From the NCBI RefSeq assembly GCF_001922985.1, contig NZ_MRUH01000103.1, forward strand, positions 124,001 through 188,000: 64,000 nucleotides of DNA. Direction: 5' to 3'. The stretch comes from Teredinibacter waterburyi (lineage in GTDB: Bacteria; Pseudomonadota; Gammaproteobacteria; Pseudomonadales; Cellvibrionaceae). The translations under genes were made by a program, and so were the position numbers. Positions 44,683-53,400 of the stretch are shown here, piece by piece (the stretch's first letter is position 1; every line of letters begins with the position of its first letter). The notes under the pieces were generated by a model, which had not been told where the DNA came from, made no database searches, and saw nothing but the letters and a program-made list of their open reading frames with translations.

Positions 44683-46485
44683 TCACTTTAATAAGGAATT
44701 TTCTACGTTATCAAAATATGTCTTCATCACGTGCCAGGCTTTTTTTCGTTCACCTTTGTCAGACAGTAATCCTTTACGGTTCCAGCCCTGCTGGTATACG
44801 GGATGCATTCTGCCTAGTGAACGATAATCTACCAAAAGCCAAGGGGCGACACCAACCAAGTTGGGGGTGTTAGCGAACATCTTCACTTGGTCTTTATAGA
44901 TTCTCTCTTGATACTCCTCACTCCAATAGGCCGCTTCATCCTTTGGTCCAAAATTACTGCCGTACAGAGCTTCACCACCAAATTCGGATATAAAAACGGG
45001 CTTATTATTGATGCTAAGTTTCCACTTTGTATCTTCTGGTTTTCCCTGCCAGGGAACGTACCAACCTAGATATTCATTAATCGATAGTATGTCAAAGTGT
45101 CGGTAAAGAGTATCCCAAACGTTCACGGTATTATTGTCATAGCCCTGATTATTAATCACTGATGTAATTAGTCGTGTATCGTCGAGGCGCTTGGTTGTTT
45201 TGGCTATCTCTGCGAGCATCTCATTCCGTTGTGGTGTAAAGTCATAGGTCTCGTTTGAAAGGCTCCAAATCACTACGCTAGAACGATTACGATCTCTACG
45301 AATCATCTCAGTAAGCATTAAGTCCATCTTTTCTTTCATACCGGGTGCGGAAAACTCGATCTGCTGGTAGACGGGGAGCTCTACCCAAACCATTAGTCCC
45401 ATTTCGTCTGCAAGTTTTGCCATATATTCATTGTGTGGGTAATGGGCTAGGCGGACGATATTGCAGCCTAGGTCTTTCGCCCAAGTCAGTAGTAATCTTG
45501 CATCCGCTTCTGAAACAGCTTTAGCGGCCGTCAAGGGGTTTTCCTCGTGGATGTTTACTCCCTTAAGGAAAATGGATTCGCCATTAAGCAATATCTTTGT
45601 TCCGCTTACCTCTATACTTCTAAACCCTATTGTTTCGGAAACGGTATCGGTCTCCGTCTTAATTATCACTTGGTATAGTCGAGGATTTTGTGGCGACCAT
45701 AGGTCGAATTCCGATTTAAAATTAACCTTCGCTAAGCCTTTATCATTGGTTTTTGCTCTATGGCTAATATTGAGCTCTGGGATTACGATTTCAACAGTTT
45801 GAGAGGGCTTGTCGCCAACGACTTTAACCCAGCCTTCCACCTCGTCTAGAGAATGGCTTTTTAATTGTATGGAATAGTCTTCAATAAACGAGCGGTTGGT
45901 CTTAACTAAGTGTACGTCACGTGTAATACCGCCATAATTAAACCAATCATAACCTAGCCCGGGTAGACCATCTTTTAGGCGACGATTGTCAGCCTTTACA
46001 ATAACGGTATTTTCACCGTTTCTAATGGTATCTGTAATCTCAAATTGAAATGGCGTAAAACCACCTTCGTGATCACCGATTTTATTCCCGTTCAAATATA
46101 CGGTAGCTTGATAATTTACACCGCCAAAATGCAGAAACAGTCTTTTGTGTTTACTTGGTTGAGCGGTGAATGTCTTTTTGTACCATACAGTACCTTCTAG
46201 AAAGGTAATCTCGGGGAGCTGAGTATTGAAGCTTCCGGGTACGGTCAATGACGGCCCTCCGTCAAATGAATACTCAAAAAAATCTGTCTTTTTCGCTGGC
46301 TTTCTTTCCTCCCAAACCTTACGCCAATCGCCAATACCAGTGGGATCGATTATCGCGTCCCATTGTCCGTTCAGGCTCACCACATCACGCCCGTATACAT
46401 TAGTCATAGCCAGATCTGCATAAGCGTAAGGCAGAAGCGTAAAATTAATTAGAAAACAAATCGCTATGGTCTTAAGTAGATTCAT
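44683..46485 (-). CDS. Exported GH2 glycosidase, beta-glucuronidase-like
   Basis: A 600-residue enzyme with a signal peptide (LKTIAICFLINFTLLPYAYA). The GH2 layout is a sugar-binding jelly roll (about 25-195), an Ig-like domain (about 198-292) and a TIM barrel (about 295-595). The acid/base is Glu412 in WSLSNE and the nucleophile Glu501 in FISEFGGE. Near the end GWNRKG contains Asn569-X-Lys571, the N-x-K pair that recognises the carboxylate in beta-glucuronidases, so a uronic-acid substrate is likely. It might act on glucuronoxylan fragments or algal glycans. CGGAG precedes the ATG. Confidence 0.88.
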   Translation of the reverse strand: MNLLKTIAICFLINFTLLPYAYADLAMTNVYGRDVVSLNGQWDAIIDPTGIGDWRKVWEERKPAKKTDFFEYSFDGGPSLTVPGSFNTQLPEITFLEGTVWYKKTFTAQPSKHKRLFLHFGGVNYQATVYLNGNKIGDHEGGFTPFQFEITDTIRNGENTVIVKADNRRLKDGLPGLGYDWFNYGGITRDVHLVKTNRSFIEDYSIQLKSHSLDEVEGWVKVVGDKPSQTVEIVIPELNISHRAKTNDKGLAKVNFKSEFDLWSPQNPRLYQVIIKTETDTVSETIGFRSIEVSGTKILLNGESIFLKGVNIHEENPLTAAKAVSEADARLLLTWAKDLGCNIVRLAHYPHNEYMAKLADEMGLMVWVELPVYQQIEFSAPGMKEKMDLMLTEMIRRDRNRSSVVIWSLSNETYDFTPQRNEMLAEIAKTTKRLDDTRLITSVINNQGYDNNTVNVWDTLYRHFDILSINEYLGWYVPWQGKPEDTKWKLSINNKPVFISEFGGEALYGSNFGPKDEAAYWSEEYQERIYKDQVKMFANTPNLVGVAPWLLVDYRSLGRMHPVYQQGWNRKGLLSDKGERKKAWHVMKTYFDNVENSLLK

Positions 46486-46666
46486 TGATACTCCGATTGA
46501 TGAGGGCGTGTATTTCTTGTTGACGCGATTTTAGCGGCTTCTGTCTATTAGTGAAGACATATATCGCCAATAGCCAGAATTTCAAGCCGCTATAACATGC
46601 GCCTATGGGTCTATCTCGTGACTATGATGGCAGTTAACTGAAATAGACAGGAATTAAATGAACATC

Positions 46667-47830
46667 TTACAGTTTATTTACAGTTAATTTATTTTTTACT
46701 TTTATGATAAGTGGTGAGTGATTTGTTGGGGCAATATTTAACGGATAACGATTTGTACTTTCCAGCTGGACGATATTATCGTTGTGAGTTACTAGCCTAA
46801 ACTCGAGTATCGCAAAATATTTTAAACCATTGCTATAAAATGAAATAAGAATGTCGTATTTTCTACGTCCTTTAAGACTCTTTGGGAGACCCCTAACATA
46901 ATAAAAGGAAAACTCTTCGTCGGTTATTCCATTAAATCGCTTCGGCATTATCAAGTCAATATGACTGTCGATTTCTGCTGGAATCGGTAAAGGCTGCGCC
47001 GGCACAGGTTGGGGGCTGGGTTCTAGGATTGGATCTATAATTGGAATGATGACCCCAATAATGAACCCCAGCAATGCGAGCTTCCGAACTTTTTTTCCAG
47101 CCCTAAGACTGGCCTCTCTTAGGTCTCCGCGAATACAGAACTGATAGGTTATTAGCGCATCACGAATACGCTTTGCGCGCAGAAAAAGTTCAACAGGAAT
47201 GCCATCGATAGTTACGGTCGCGATAGCAATTTCCGGTGTAGGTATATAGCTGTCCCCCTTCCAATAAGGCAGTCCAAAATCCTCGAAAAATGTAACCAAG
47301 CGGCCAATTTTTCTTATCCCTGCGTCGCGCCCACTTTTTGAGTCTGGCTTAATCTCGTAAAATTCGGTTAAATTTTCCTTATGAGTAAGGATGTCGGGGC
47401 GTTTCTGTCCGTGCTTTACCTGCCGCATCCTGCGGATTGTTTCGAGTTCTTCGTTTGTTAGCTGCGGGTTATGAAAACCGAGGTAGGACACGAGAAGAGC
47501 AGAACCCCTTTTATCATCAAAGAAATCACTTCCCCCCGTGATTGGCTCGCGAAATTGCTGGCAATGGGTCTGCATGCAATAATCGAGTATTATTAGGCGT
47601 TCAGCAAAGGTACCTAGAATAGGCCTATAGGCACGACGATCAATAACACTCAGTAATTTTCCAAGATCCCCTGGCGTCCCACACCTTTCCTCAACTTTAT
47701 CCGCATCGTCGATTACAACCTTGCCGTTTTTATGGAGTAGCCTCCCAGTCTCAGTACATCGGCTATCCAATATAGCATCGGTTCCCACAATTGGATTCGG
47801 GTCGGTAAGAGCTTCAGGATCAGCGCTCAT
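46667..47830 (-). CDS. Large-protein cluster, gene 5: PD-(D/E)xK-like membrane protein
   Basis: A 387-residue protein I cannot assign to a family. Residues about 60-230 show a nuclease-like pattern: RPDILTH supplies Pro145-Asp146 and, after one strand, FYEIKP supplies Glu159-x-Lys161, as in PD-(D/E)xK enzymes. A hydrophobic segment (251-267, LALLGFIIGVIIPIIDP) and a Pro-rich stretch follow, then a beta-rich C-terminal domain. Enzyme activity is inferred from the motif alone. It is the last of five minus-strand genes and starts 78 bp after gene 4 ends. Confidence 0.68.
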   Translation of the reverse strand: MSADPEALTDPNPIVGTDAILDSRCTETGRLLHKNGKVVIDDADKVEERCGTPGDLGKLLSVIDRRAYRPILGTFAERLIILDYCMQTHCQQFREPITGGSDFFDDKRGSALLVSYLGFHNPQLTNEELETIRRMRQVKHGQKRPDILTHKENLTEFYEIKPDSKSGRDAGIRKIGRLVTFFEDFGLPYWKGDSYIPTPEIAIATVTIDGIPVELFLRAKRIRDALITYQFCIRGDLREASLRAGKKVRKLALLGFIIGVIIPIIDPILEPSPQPVPAQPLPIPAEIDSHIDLIMPKRFNGITDEEFSFYYVRGLPKSLKGRRKYDILISFYSNGLKYFAILEFRLVTHNDNIVQLESTNRYPLNIAPTNHSPLIIKVKNKLTVNKL

Positions 47831-47908
47831 AACAGCGCACCTGTTGGTTGCTGTAACCTGTATAACGGAGATGCAGTTGATAAATGGATACGGAGAAATA
47901 AAGCATGG

Positions 47909-49549
47909 CTATTGCTCCAGTGGTATTGAGAACAACGTCGCAGCCAATTTCGCTCTTTCTATAGGGTCCGCGATAGCCCCTAGGGTTTGTTGTAGCAGTT
48001 CTTCACGTTTATTTTCTAGCGTTTGTTTTGTGGATGCGGCCGCTTGTATTTCCATCGCATACTCATCTAATGCGTCCGCTTCGCCGAGTAATGCTTCAAC
48101 GATCACAGAATCGGTTCGCATTACAATTTGTTGCGTTGAAAGTAAAACGCCATCGACTTCATTTTGTCCAAGCGCCCCTTGCTTAAAGCGATAAAAAGCG
48201 GTTTCCGTTGGTGGGGCAGGCATCCCATTCTGGTCTTTAGGGACGGGGCTTACAGAAAACGAATCGTCTTGGGGTGAATATTTTATCAGCTCGAGTGATT
48301 GCACCGGTATATCATCGTGACTAAACACTACAGATGCTACCTTAAGAATTTGTTGGGCAATTTTAGGTATTTTATCTTCAGAAAGCACTTCTCGTAACAA
48401 CCCTAACAACCCGGAAATAGGTACTTGTCGCCACGAGCCGTCCATACCATTTGAGTACGCAACATGAATGTCTGTTAAGTGAACGTGCGTGGTATATTCT
48501 TGATTAAGCTCTCGAAAAACAAAGTTGAGAACACGGCGTACATTAACATTCGATATCGTTCGTTCGATCACTTCTTCAGACCCTTCCTCAACGGATACTT
48601 CTGACTCCGATGTGATTGAAAGCTCCCTTTTTGACGATGCGGATTTCGAATGTTCGCCGACTGCAGATGAGACCTGCTTAGAAAATTGCTCTCTACCGGA
48701 TTGATATTCCCCAGAAGCTGAAGCTTTTATAGACGCACTTCCCCAGCCCCAAGTAGCATCCGCTTCCGCCTCAACCGACCATTTCTCTTCTTTGGATTTT
48801 GTTGTTTTATCTGTCGTTTCGCTTTGAACCGTATTCTCAAATCTTTGCTTCGCTTCGTCTTGATGAGAATCTATAATCGACGATGAATCTTTTTTTGACT
48901 GCTTTGTAGATTGCCAAGTCTTAATTCGAATCGTTGTAGACTCACCTGGAAGTAAGGTAAATGTTTTAACAGTCTTGCCCATTCCATAATCACCAAGAAA
49001 TGAGGAGATCGCGACTTTTTCTACTAAGAAAAGTGCTGGTGCAGGCTCTTGATCTACCGGTACCTCCGCGACCGTTTCTTCACCTCCGGGGCCGGGAACA
49101 GGTGACGTGACCTTTCCCATCTTGGCGCCGGCTACAAATTGATGTACAAAGTGCTGCAACTTATCAGGGAAGGGATTTGGCGGTGTGTCGGGATCTAACT
49201 CTGGTGGTGGTTCTGGTGGACTAGTACCGTCGATAAGAGCTGGTAGGCTAGATAAAGCTTTATCAATATCACCAGCAGGGAAGCCAAGTCGCGATAGCTT
49301 CTTAAAAAGGAATCCTGCGGAAACCTTGGGATCGATAGAAACGCTACCGTCCTCAATATTATGGACTATTCCAGCAGCGGCTGCGGGCTTTAATACGTCA
49401 TTGAACTCGGATGCTAACCAGTCGCTTTCCTCTAACTGAAGGTCGAGTCGAACTAGTCGCTTACCTTGATGGCGACCAGGGAGGGGTACAGAATAATTTA
49501 TTTTGGAAACTTCACTTGCAGACGAACCAAATTTAATCGAACCTGACAT
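47909..49549 (-). CDS. Large-protein cluster, gene 4: 546-residue strand/coiled-coil protein
   Basis: No family recognised. Visible parts: an N-terminal domain (1-108); a Pro-rich linker (110-170); a beta segment with FTLLPGESTTIRIKTWQS (197-214); a polar helical stretch (220-255); an alternating Ala/Ser/aromatic segment (256-282, with ATWGWGSASIKASASGEY); another helical stretch (283-340); then VRRVLNFVFRELNQEYTTHV. This layout matches the middle of gene 1 of the cluster, so the two are probably paralogous. The alternating segment could be an amphipathic hairpin that inserts into a membrane or builds a fibre; that is inference. There is no signal peptide. Confidence 0.75.
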   Translation of the reverse strand: MSGSIKFGSSASEVSKINYSVPLPGRHQGKRLVRLDLQLEESDWLASEFNDVLKPAAAAGIVHNIEDGSVSIDPKVSAGFLFKKLSRLGFPAGDIDKALSSLPALIDGTSPPEPPPELDPDTPPNPFPDKLQHFVHQFVAGAKMGKVTSPVPGPGGEETVAEVPVDQEPAPALFLVEKVAISSFLGDYGMGKTVKTFTLLPGESTTIRIKTWQSTKQSKKDSSSIIDSHQDEAKQRFENTVQSETTDKTTKSKEEKWSVEAEADATWGWGSASIKASASGEYQSGREQFSKQVSSAVGEHSKSASSKRELSITSESEVSVEEGSEEVIERTISNVNVRRVLNFVFRELNQEYTTHVHLTDIHVAYSNGMDGSWRQVPISGLLGLLREVLSEDKIPKIAQQILKVASVVFSHDDIPVQSLELIKYSPQDDSFSVSPVPKDQNGMPAPPTETAFYRFKQGALGQNEVDGVLLSTQQIVMRTDSVIVEALLGEADALDEYAMEIQAAASTKQTLENKREELLQQTLGAIADPIERAKLAATLFSIPLEQ

Positions 49550-49780
49550 AATGTTACTATCTCCGTATAGTTTTAGGTTTAGTATCCTAACTACTCATTG
49601 AATCGTTTCATTTATCTATGTTGGTACTTAAAAATAATTACATGGTCTAAATGCGTGAAAATACACATAAATAAGGTGATAGTTTATCGCGCAATTCGTC
49701 GTTTTTATTTTTTGAAACTCTCTCTCCGATCGGAATTGATGCAGTAACGAAGGTTCTATATATCAATATCTAATTGGCTC
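49550..49780. other. AT-rich spacer inside the large-protein cluster
   Basis: About 230 bases between genes 3 and 4, unlike the tight junction of genes 1 and 2. It may hold a secondary promoter for gene 4; no clear motif is visible. Confidence 0.35.
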
Positions 49781-49999
49781 TTAATTCATGGAGCGATATT
49801 TCAATATTAAGCCAATTATCTCATGACCACTCGTGGTTGAGGCCAGCGATTCGCTCATGGATTGCCTTTGAGGTAAAAGAATATTGAATTTTGAACGAAG
49901 CATATCCTTTACTTGTGTATCTGAATCCGGGTCAATAATTTTACCCGCGAAAATACATATCCGATCATGTATGAAGGTCTTGTTGTTACCGCTTGTCAT
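49781..49999 (-). CDS. Large-protein cluster, gene 3: 72-residue protein
   Basis: A small soluble protein (starts MTSGNNKTFIHDRICIFAGK) with a C-terminal part reading FNILLPQRQSMSESLAS. AAGGTG lies seven bases before the ATG at 49997-49999, which supports translation. It sits 110 bp after gene 2 and before gene 4 in the same direction. No family recognised; it could be an adaptor for the large proteins. Confidence 0.55.
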   Translation of the reverse strand: MTSGNNKTFIHDRICIFAGKIIDPDSDTQVKDMLRSKFNILLPQRQSMSESLASTTSGHEIIGLILKYRSMN

Positions 50000-50109
50000 A
50001 TAGCACCTTGTTATTTCCAACTAGCGAATACCGTCTATAAAACTGATTCGCAGGTATGCTGGGTATACTCTACTCTATTATCTAGGTTAACTAGTAAAGC
50101 TGTACTAGT

Positions 50110-53100
50110 TTATTCTGTGATCTCTTCTTCGCTGTTATCAAACTCATCGTTAGCTATCATCTCTTCAATCGTTTGAGGCTCCCCGTTTTCGAGCGTATCT
50201 ATAATACTTGGTCGACGTAGGTCGGGGACGAGGCGTGGTTGCGGCCTGCGCATTTCTTGCGGGAGTTTAAGTGTTGATGCATCCTCGATTTCTTTAGCTT
50301 TATTAATAATACTTTGAGTTGTGTCTATCGCTGTTTGAACTCGCTTACTGATTTTGGTTTTACTATCGCCGTAGGGCTGAATAAAACTAGGGTGAGCCGG
50401 TGAGAATCTATTCCAAACACGATGAAGGTTACGACGCGCGGCCAATAAATTTTCGCCTTTGTTAACGACCTCTGGCGCAGGAGGTCTAACGGGCCCGTCT
50501 TCCGGTGTGGCTGTTGGTTCTGGTGTTTTAACGGGGGGGCGGAATGGTTCGCTTAGGTAAAGGCTCTTGTACGCGGTAGTGTAGTCCAAACAAGCGGAAT
50601 ATACGACTTCAGCCTCCTCTATGATCGCTAGTGCCCACTGTTCAGAGTGACCCCGTAAAATACTGAGTTCGGCATTAAGCATGTCGCAAAACGGATTCAT
50701 ATCTACACCTAAATACAGCCAGAGCGGAAAGTAGCTTCGAAATCGGCTATCGAGAGCGGCGGCTGAAATTCTGTAGTCTTCGTCACTTAGTTTATAGTCG
50801 TTGTGGTTATATTGAGCATGCCAGTGATGGTGGTGATTAAGCACTTGAACGGGAACCGCTTCGGTAAGTACTTTGGCCAGCACTTTATCTACCCCGGCAA
50901 GTTCAGTTTCAAATGGCGCTGGCGCGTGAATATCGAGTATGTCTTCGCTTGTATCTAATAATCCTTCGCGAATACCGCGCATGGCTTTGAAATGGGTAAG
51001 CTGTGAGGCGAAGATAATCTGCGACGCACCCGATAAAATCAGTGCTGCGTGGCCAACAAGATTGAGCTGTGATGCTCGTTGAGAAATATAGTGTGGCGTG
51101 CCGAGAAAGTCTGATTCAATTTTATCAAACATATCCGTTTCATTTTTATAAAGTGACGAAGGTGAATGCCGAACAATCTTTATAATATCGCAAAACGCCT
51201 GCTTTCGAACTTCGTACCACAACCGCGAAAAAATATGCTGTTGCTCCCCCGTTGTAACGTCGGAATTTTTCCTGTCTTGCGTTACGCAGAGCAATTGGGA
51301 AAATCGTTTATAGCCTTCTTTTGGTTTGGACTTATTGCCGCAAACCTTAATTGGTGCAAATTGAGGCAGTGTTTCTAGGTAATCTGGCCAGTGCTTTTTT
51401 ACCAGCTCGCTAATGTCTTTAGAATTCTTACTGACAGGCCAATCTAACGTGTCGGGACCAAAGCGCAGATCGAACGTTAACCCGTCTCGGTGGGTTTTAT
51501 GAGGTGGCTTTCTCCCACCCCATAGATAAGAGCCCGCGATCACTCGCAAGGTATTGGGCAGCGGTCTATTTTCCAATTCGGTTAGCCAAATCTCCAGGTC
51601 GTTTGGAATCGTCGATGTTAGCGTTTCCGCTTCTTCGTCTTTGCGGTCACAGCGTTCTTTAACAACTTTATAACCAAGCCTCTCACAGTCAACCGTATCA
51701 CTGGCTGGAATAGATAAACCCAGATCATCTACAGCAATGCCAATCAAGTAGGAAGCAACATAAAGGTGTGCCTGAGCAATAACGCGTGAACCTTGATATA
51801 AACTGCGGTCGCCAGAACGGTCGTAGCGTGCATTGGGAACCTTCAAAATGGGGTAACGTGGACGGCTTAAATAGAATTCGGAATAACTCATGGAAAGCTT
51901 GGGTGAATAAGGTGGAAGCTTCCGAGGATCTTTTTTGCGTATAGCGTCGGATGCAAAGGGTAGAATTAGCGGCGATTGCTGGAATTTCTGTAGTTGTTGG
52001 CAAATGCCCGTGAGTATTTGTTGTTCACCCGCTGCATTCATCTTATCTGATTGTTTTGCTGAAAGTTGCCAGTATTCGAAGAATTGAGAAGGTTGCTTTA
52101 GCAAACCGTTTAAATACCGATTTGAGGTTGTGCGTTGCAGCTTGCTGTCGGCGGTTTGAGTATTGGAATCCGTCGTGTATTGAGCTAACTGCGAATTCGG
52201 CGCATCGCCTGTTTCCTTGCCAAGGTAGGACACATATTGATGATGTTCAAACTGTTTGGCTTGAACCAGCTCCCAAAGACCGATAGCGGCATAGGAGGTT
52301 GTAGAATCGTAAAGCTTTAGCACCGGTAGCGATGTAGTGACGATCTGTGTAAGCAGATCCGCAAAAAATACCCGTAGAACAGAGGTTAAAACCAGCGCCC
52401 AATAGAGGCCAGTTTGAGCCGCTATACTGCGCGGGCTTAAGTATTCAGCTGGGAAGGCCAGTTCTCGTTTACGCCGGTCGTCGTTACTTTCGTAGCGTAA
52501 TACATGATCAAAATGTTGCTCTAGGGTATCCAGCGATAGCTGTATACCTTTAAACCAATTGGTGAGCGTTGGTGCCGACTTATAAATGCCTAATGCAAGA
52601 ATATCCTGCTCCAGCTGCTTTACCTGCTTTCTAACCTGAATATGTAAATCAAAACCTGCCAGCCCCATAGCGCCAGGAACCAGTGGGATTCTGTTGTCCG
52701 GCAGGTGTTGATAAATACTGCGATGAGACGCTTTGTAAAGGCTGGCCGAAAATTGCAGCGTAAGTTGTTCCGCTAACCCGTAGTCAGCAAATCCAGCGGC
52801 AACTAAATCTGCCGGCGATTCCGCGAGATCCAGTATTTTGGCGAAGGGCTTGTTATTACTAATGCGATGAAGATAACTGAACTCTATGGATTCTCTAATA
52901 GCTTTCAAATCGACACTACTGCGGATCATGTCAAGATGATGGTGTATCTTATCGAGACAGGGCGGAAGGTTTCGCGCTTTATCATTTCGCCATTCAGGGT
53001 TGCTTATTACATTCATGACGATACGTGGCACTTTTGCGTTGCCATTAATGTGATTCGAGCGGGGTAGGTCGGCGTGGTGACTTTTATTTAATACGCTTCG

Positions 53101-53400
53101 CAATAATGCGTAACTCGAATGTAAACTGTTTAGAGTTGAAAATAGTGCATCATGTTGTTCGTTACGCTGCTTATTCAGTTCAGTGGGTAGGTCGCGTTGG
53201 AAAAGCTCTGTCCAATTAAACTTGTATATATAAGATGTTTGCGAGTTATAAAAACGAAGTGCCTCCACCAGCAGGCCGTTGTTCGACAAGTCGAGTGAAC
53301 GTGGAAAGACGATCGCTGCAGGCTCAGTCGTCTTCGCGTGCCCTTGATTATCACGTAAGTATTCAGTGGGCGAAACACTCAGGCGTGGTTTACGGCTCAT
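50110..53400 (-). CDS. Large-protein cluster, gene 2: 1096-residue protein with LAS-peptidase-like motif
   Basis: No family recognised over the full length. The first 500 residues are mostly helical, with an apolar stretch at about 330-365 (GLYWALVLTSVLRVFFADLL). Around 620-865 there is a possible zinc peptidase: HKTHRDGLTFDLRFG gives His637-x2-Gly640-x3-Asp644, the HxxGxxxD signature of LAS (M15/M74) murein peptidases, and HHHHWH (856-861) could provide the third ligand. The C-terminus has a Pro-rich linker (about 950-985) and an acidic tail. Its ATG directly abuts the stop codon of gene 1, so the two are co-translated. Peptidoglycan cleavage is a hypothesis. Confidence 0.75.
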   Translation of the reverse strand: MSRKPRLSVSPTEYLRDNQGHAKTTEPAAIVFPRSLDLSNNGLLVEALRFYNSQTSYIYKFNWTELFQRDLPTELNKQRNEQHDALFSTLNSLHSSYALLRSVLNKSHHADLPRSNHINGNAKVPRIVMNVISNPEWRNDKARNLPPCLDKIHHHLDMIRSSVDLKAIRESIEFSYLHRISNNKPFAKILDLAESPADLVAAGFADYGLAEQLTLQFSASLYKASHRSIYQHLPDNRIPLVPGAMGLAGFDLHIQVRKQVKQLEQDILALGIYKSAPTLTNWFKGIQLSLDTLEQHFDHVLRYESNDDRRKRELAFPAEYLSPRSIAAQTGLYWALVLTSVLRVFFADLLTQIVTTSLPVLKLYDSTTSYAAIGLWELVQAKQFEHHQYVSYLGKETGDAPNSQLAQYTTDSNTQTADSKLQRTTSNRYLNGLLKQPSQFFEYWQLSAKQSDKMNAAGEQQILTGICQQLQKFQQSPLILPFASDAIRKKDPRKLPPYSPKLSMSYSEFYLSRPRYPILKVPNARYDRSGDRSLYQGSRVIAQAHLYVASYLIGIAVDDLGLSIPASDTVDCERLGYKVVKERCDRKDEEAETLTSTIPNDLEIWLTELENRPLPNTLRVIAGSYLWGGRKPPHKTHRDGLTFDLRFGPDTLDWPVSKNSKDISELVKKHWPDYLETLPQFAPIKVCGNKSKPKEGYKRFSQLLCVTQDRKNSDVTTGEQQHIFSRLWYEVRKQAFCDIIKIVRHSPSSLYKNETDMFDKIESDFLGTPHYISQRASQLNLVGHAALILSGASQIIFASQLTHFKAMRGIREGLLDTSEDILDIHAPAPFETELAGVDKVLAKVLTEAVPVQVLNHHHHWHAQYNHNDYKLSDEDYRISAAALDSRFRSYFPLWLYLGVDMNPFCDMLNAELSILRGHSEQWALAIIEEAEVVYSACLDYTTAYKSLYLSEPFRPPVKTPEPTATPEDGPVRPPAPEVVNKGENLLAARRNLHRVWNRFSPAHPSFIQPYGDSKTKISKRVQTAIDTTQSIINKAKEIEDASTLKLPQEMRRPQPRLVPDLRRPSIIDTLENGEPQTIEEMIANDEFDNSEEEITE

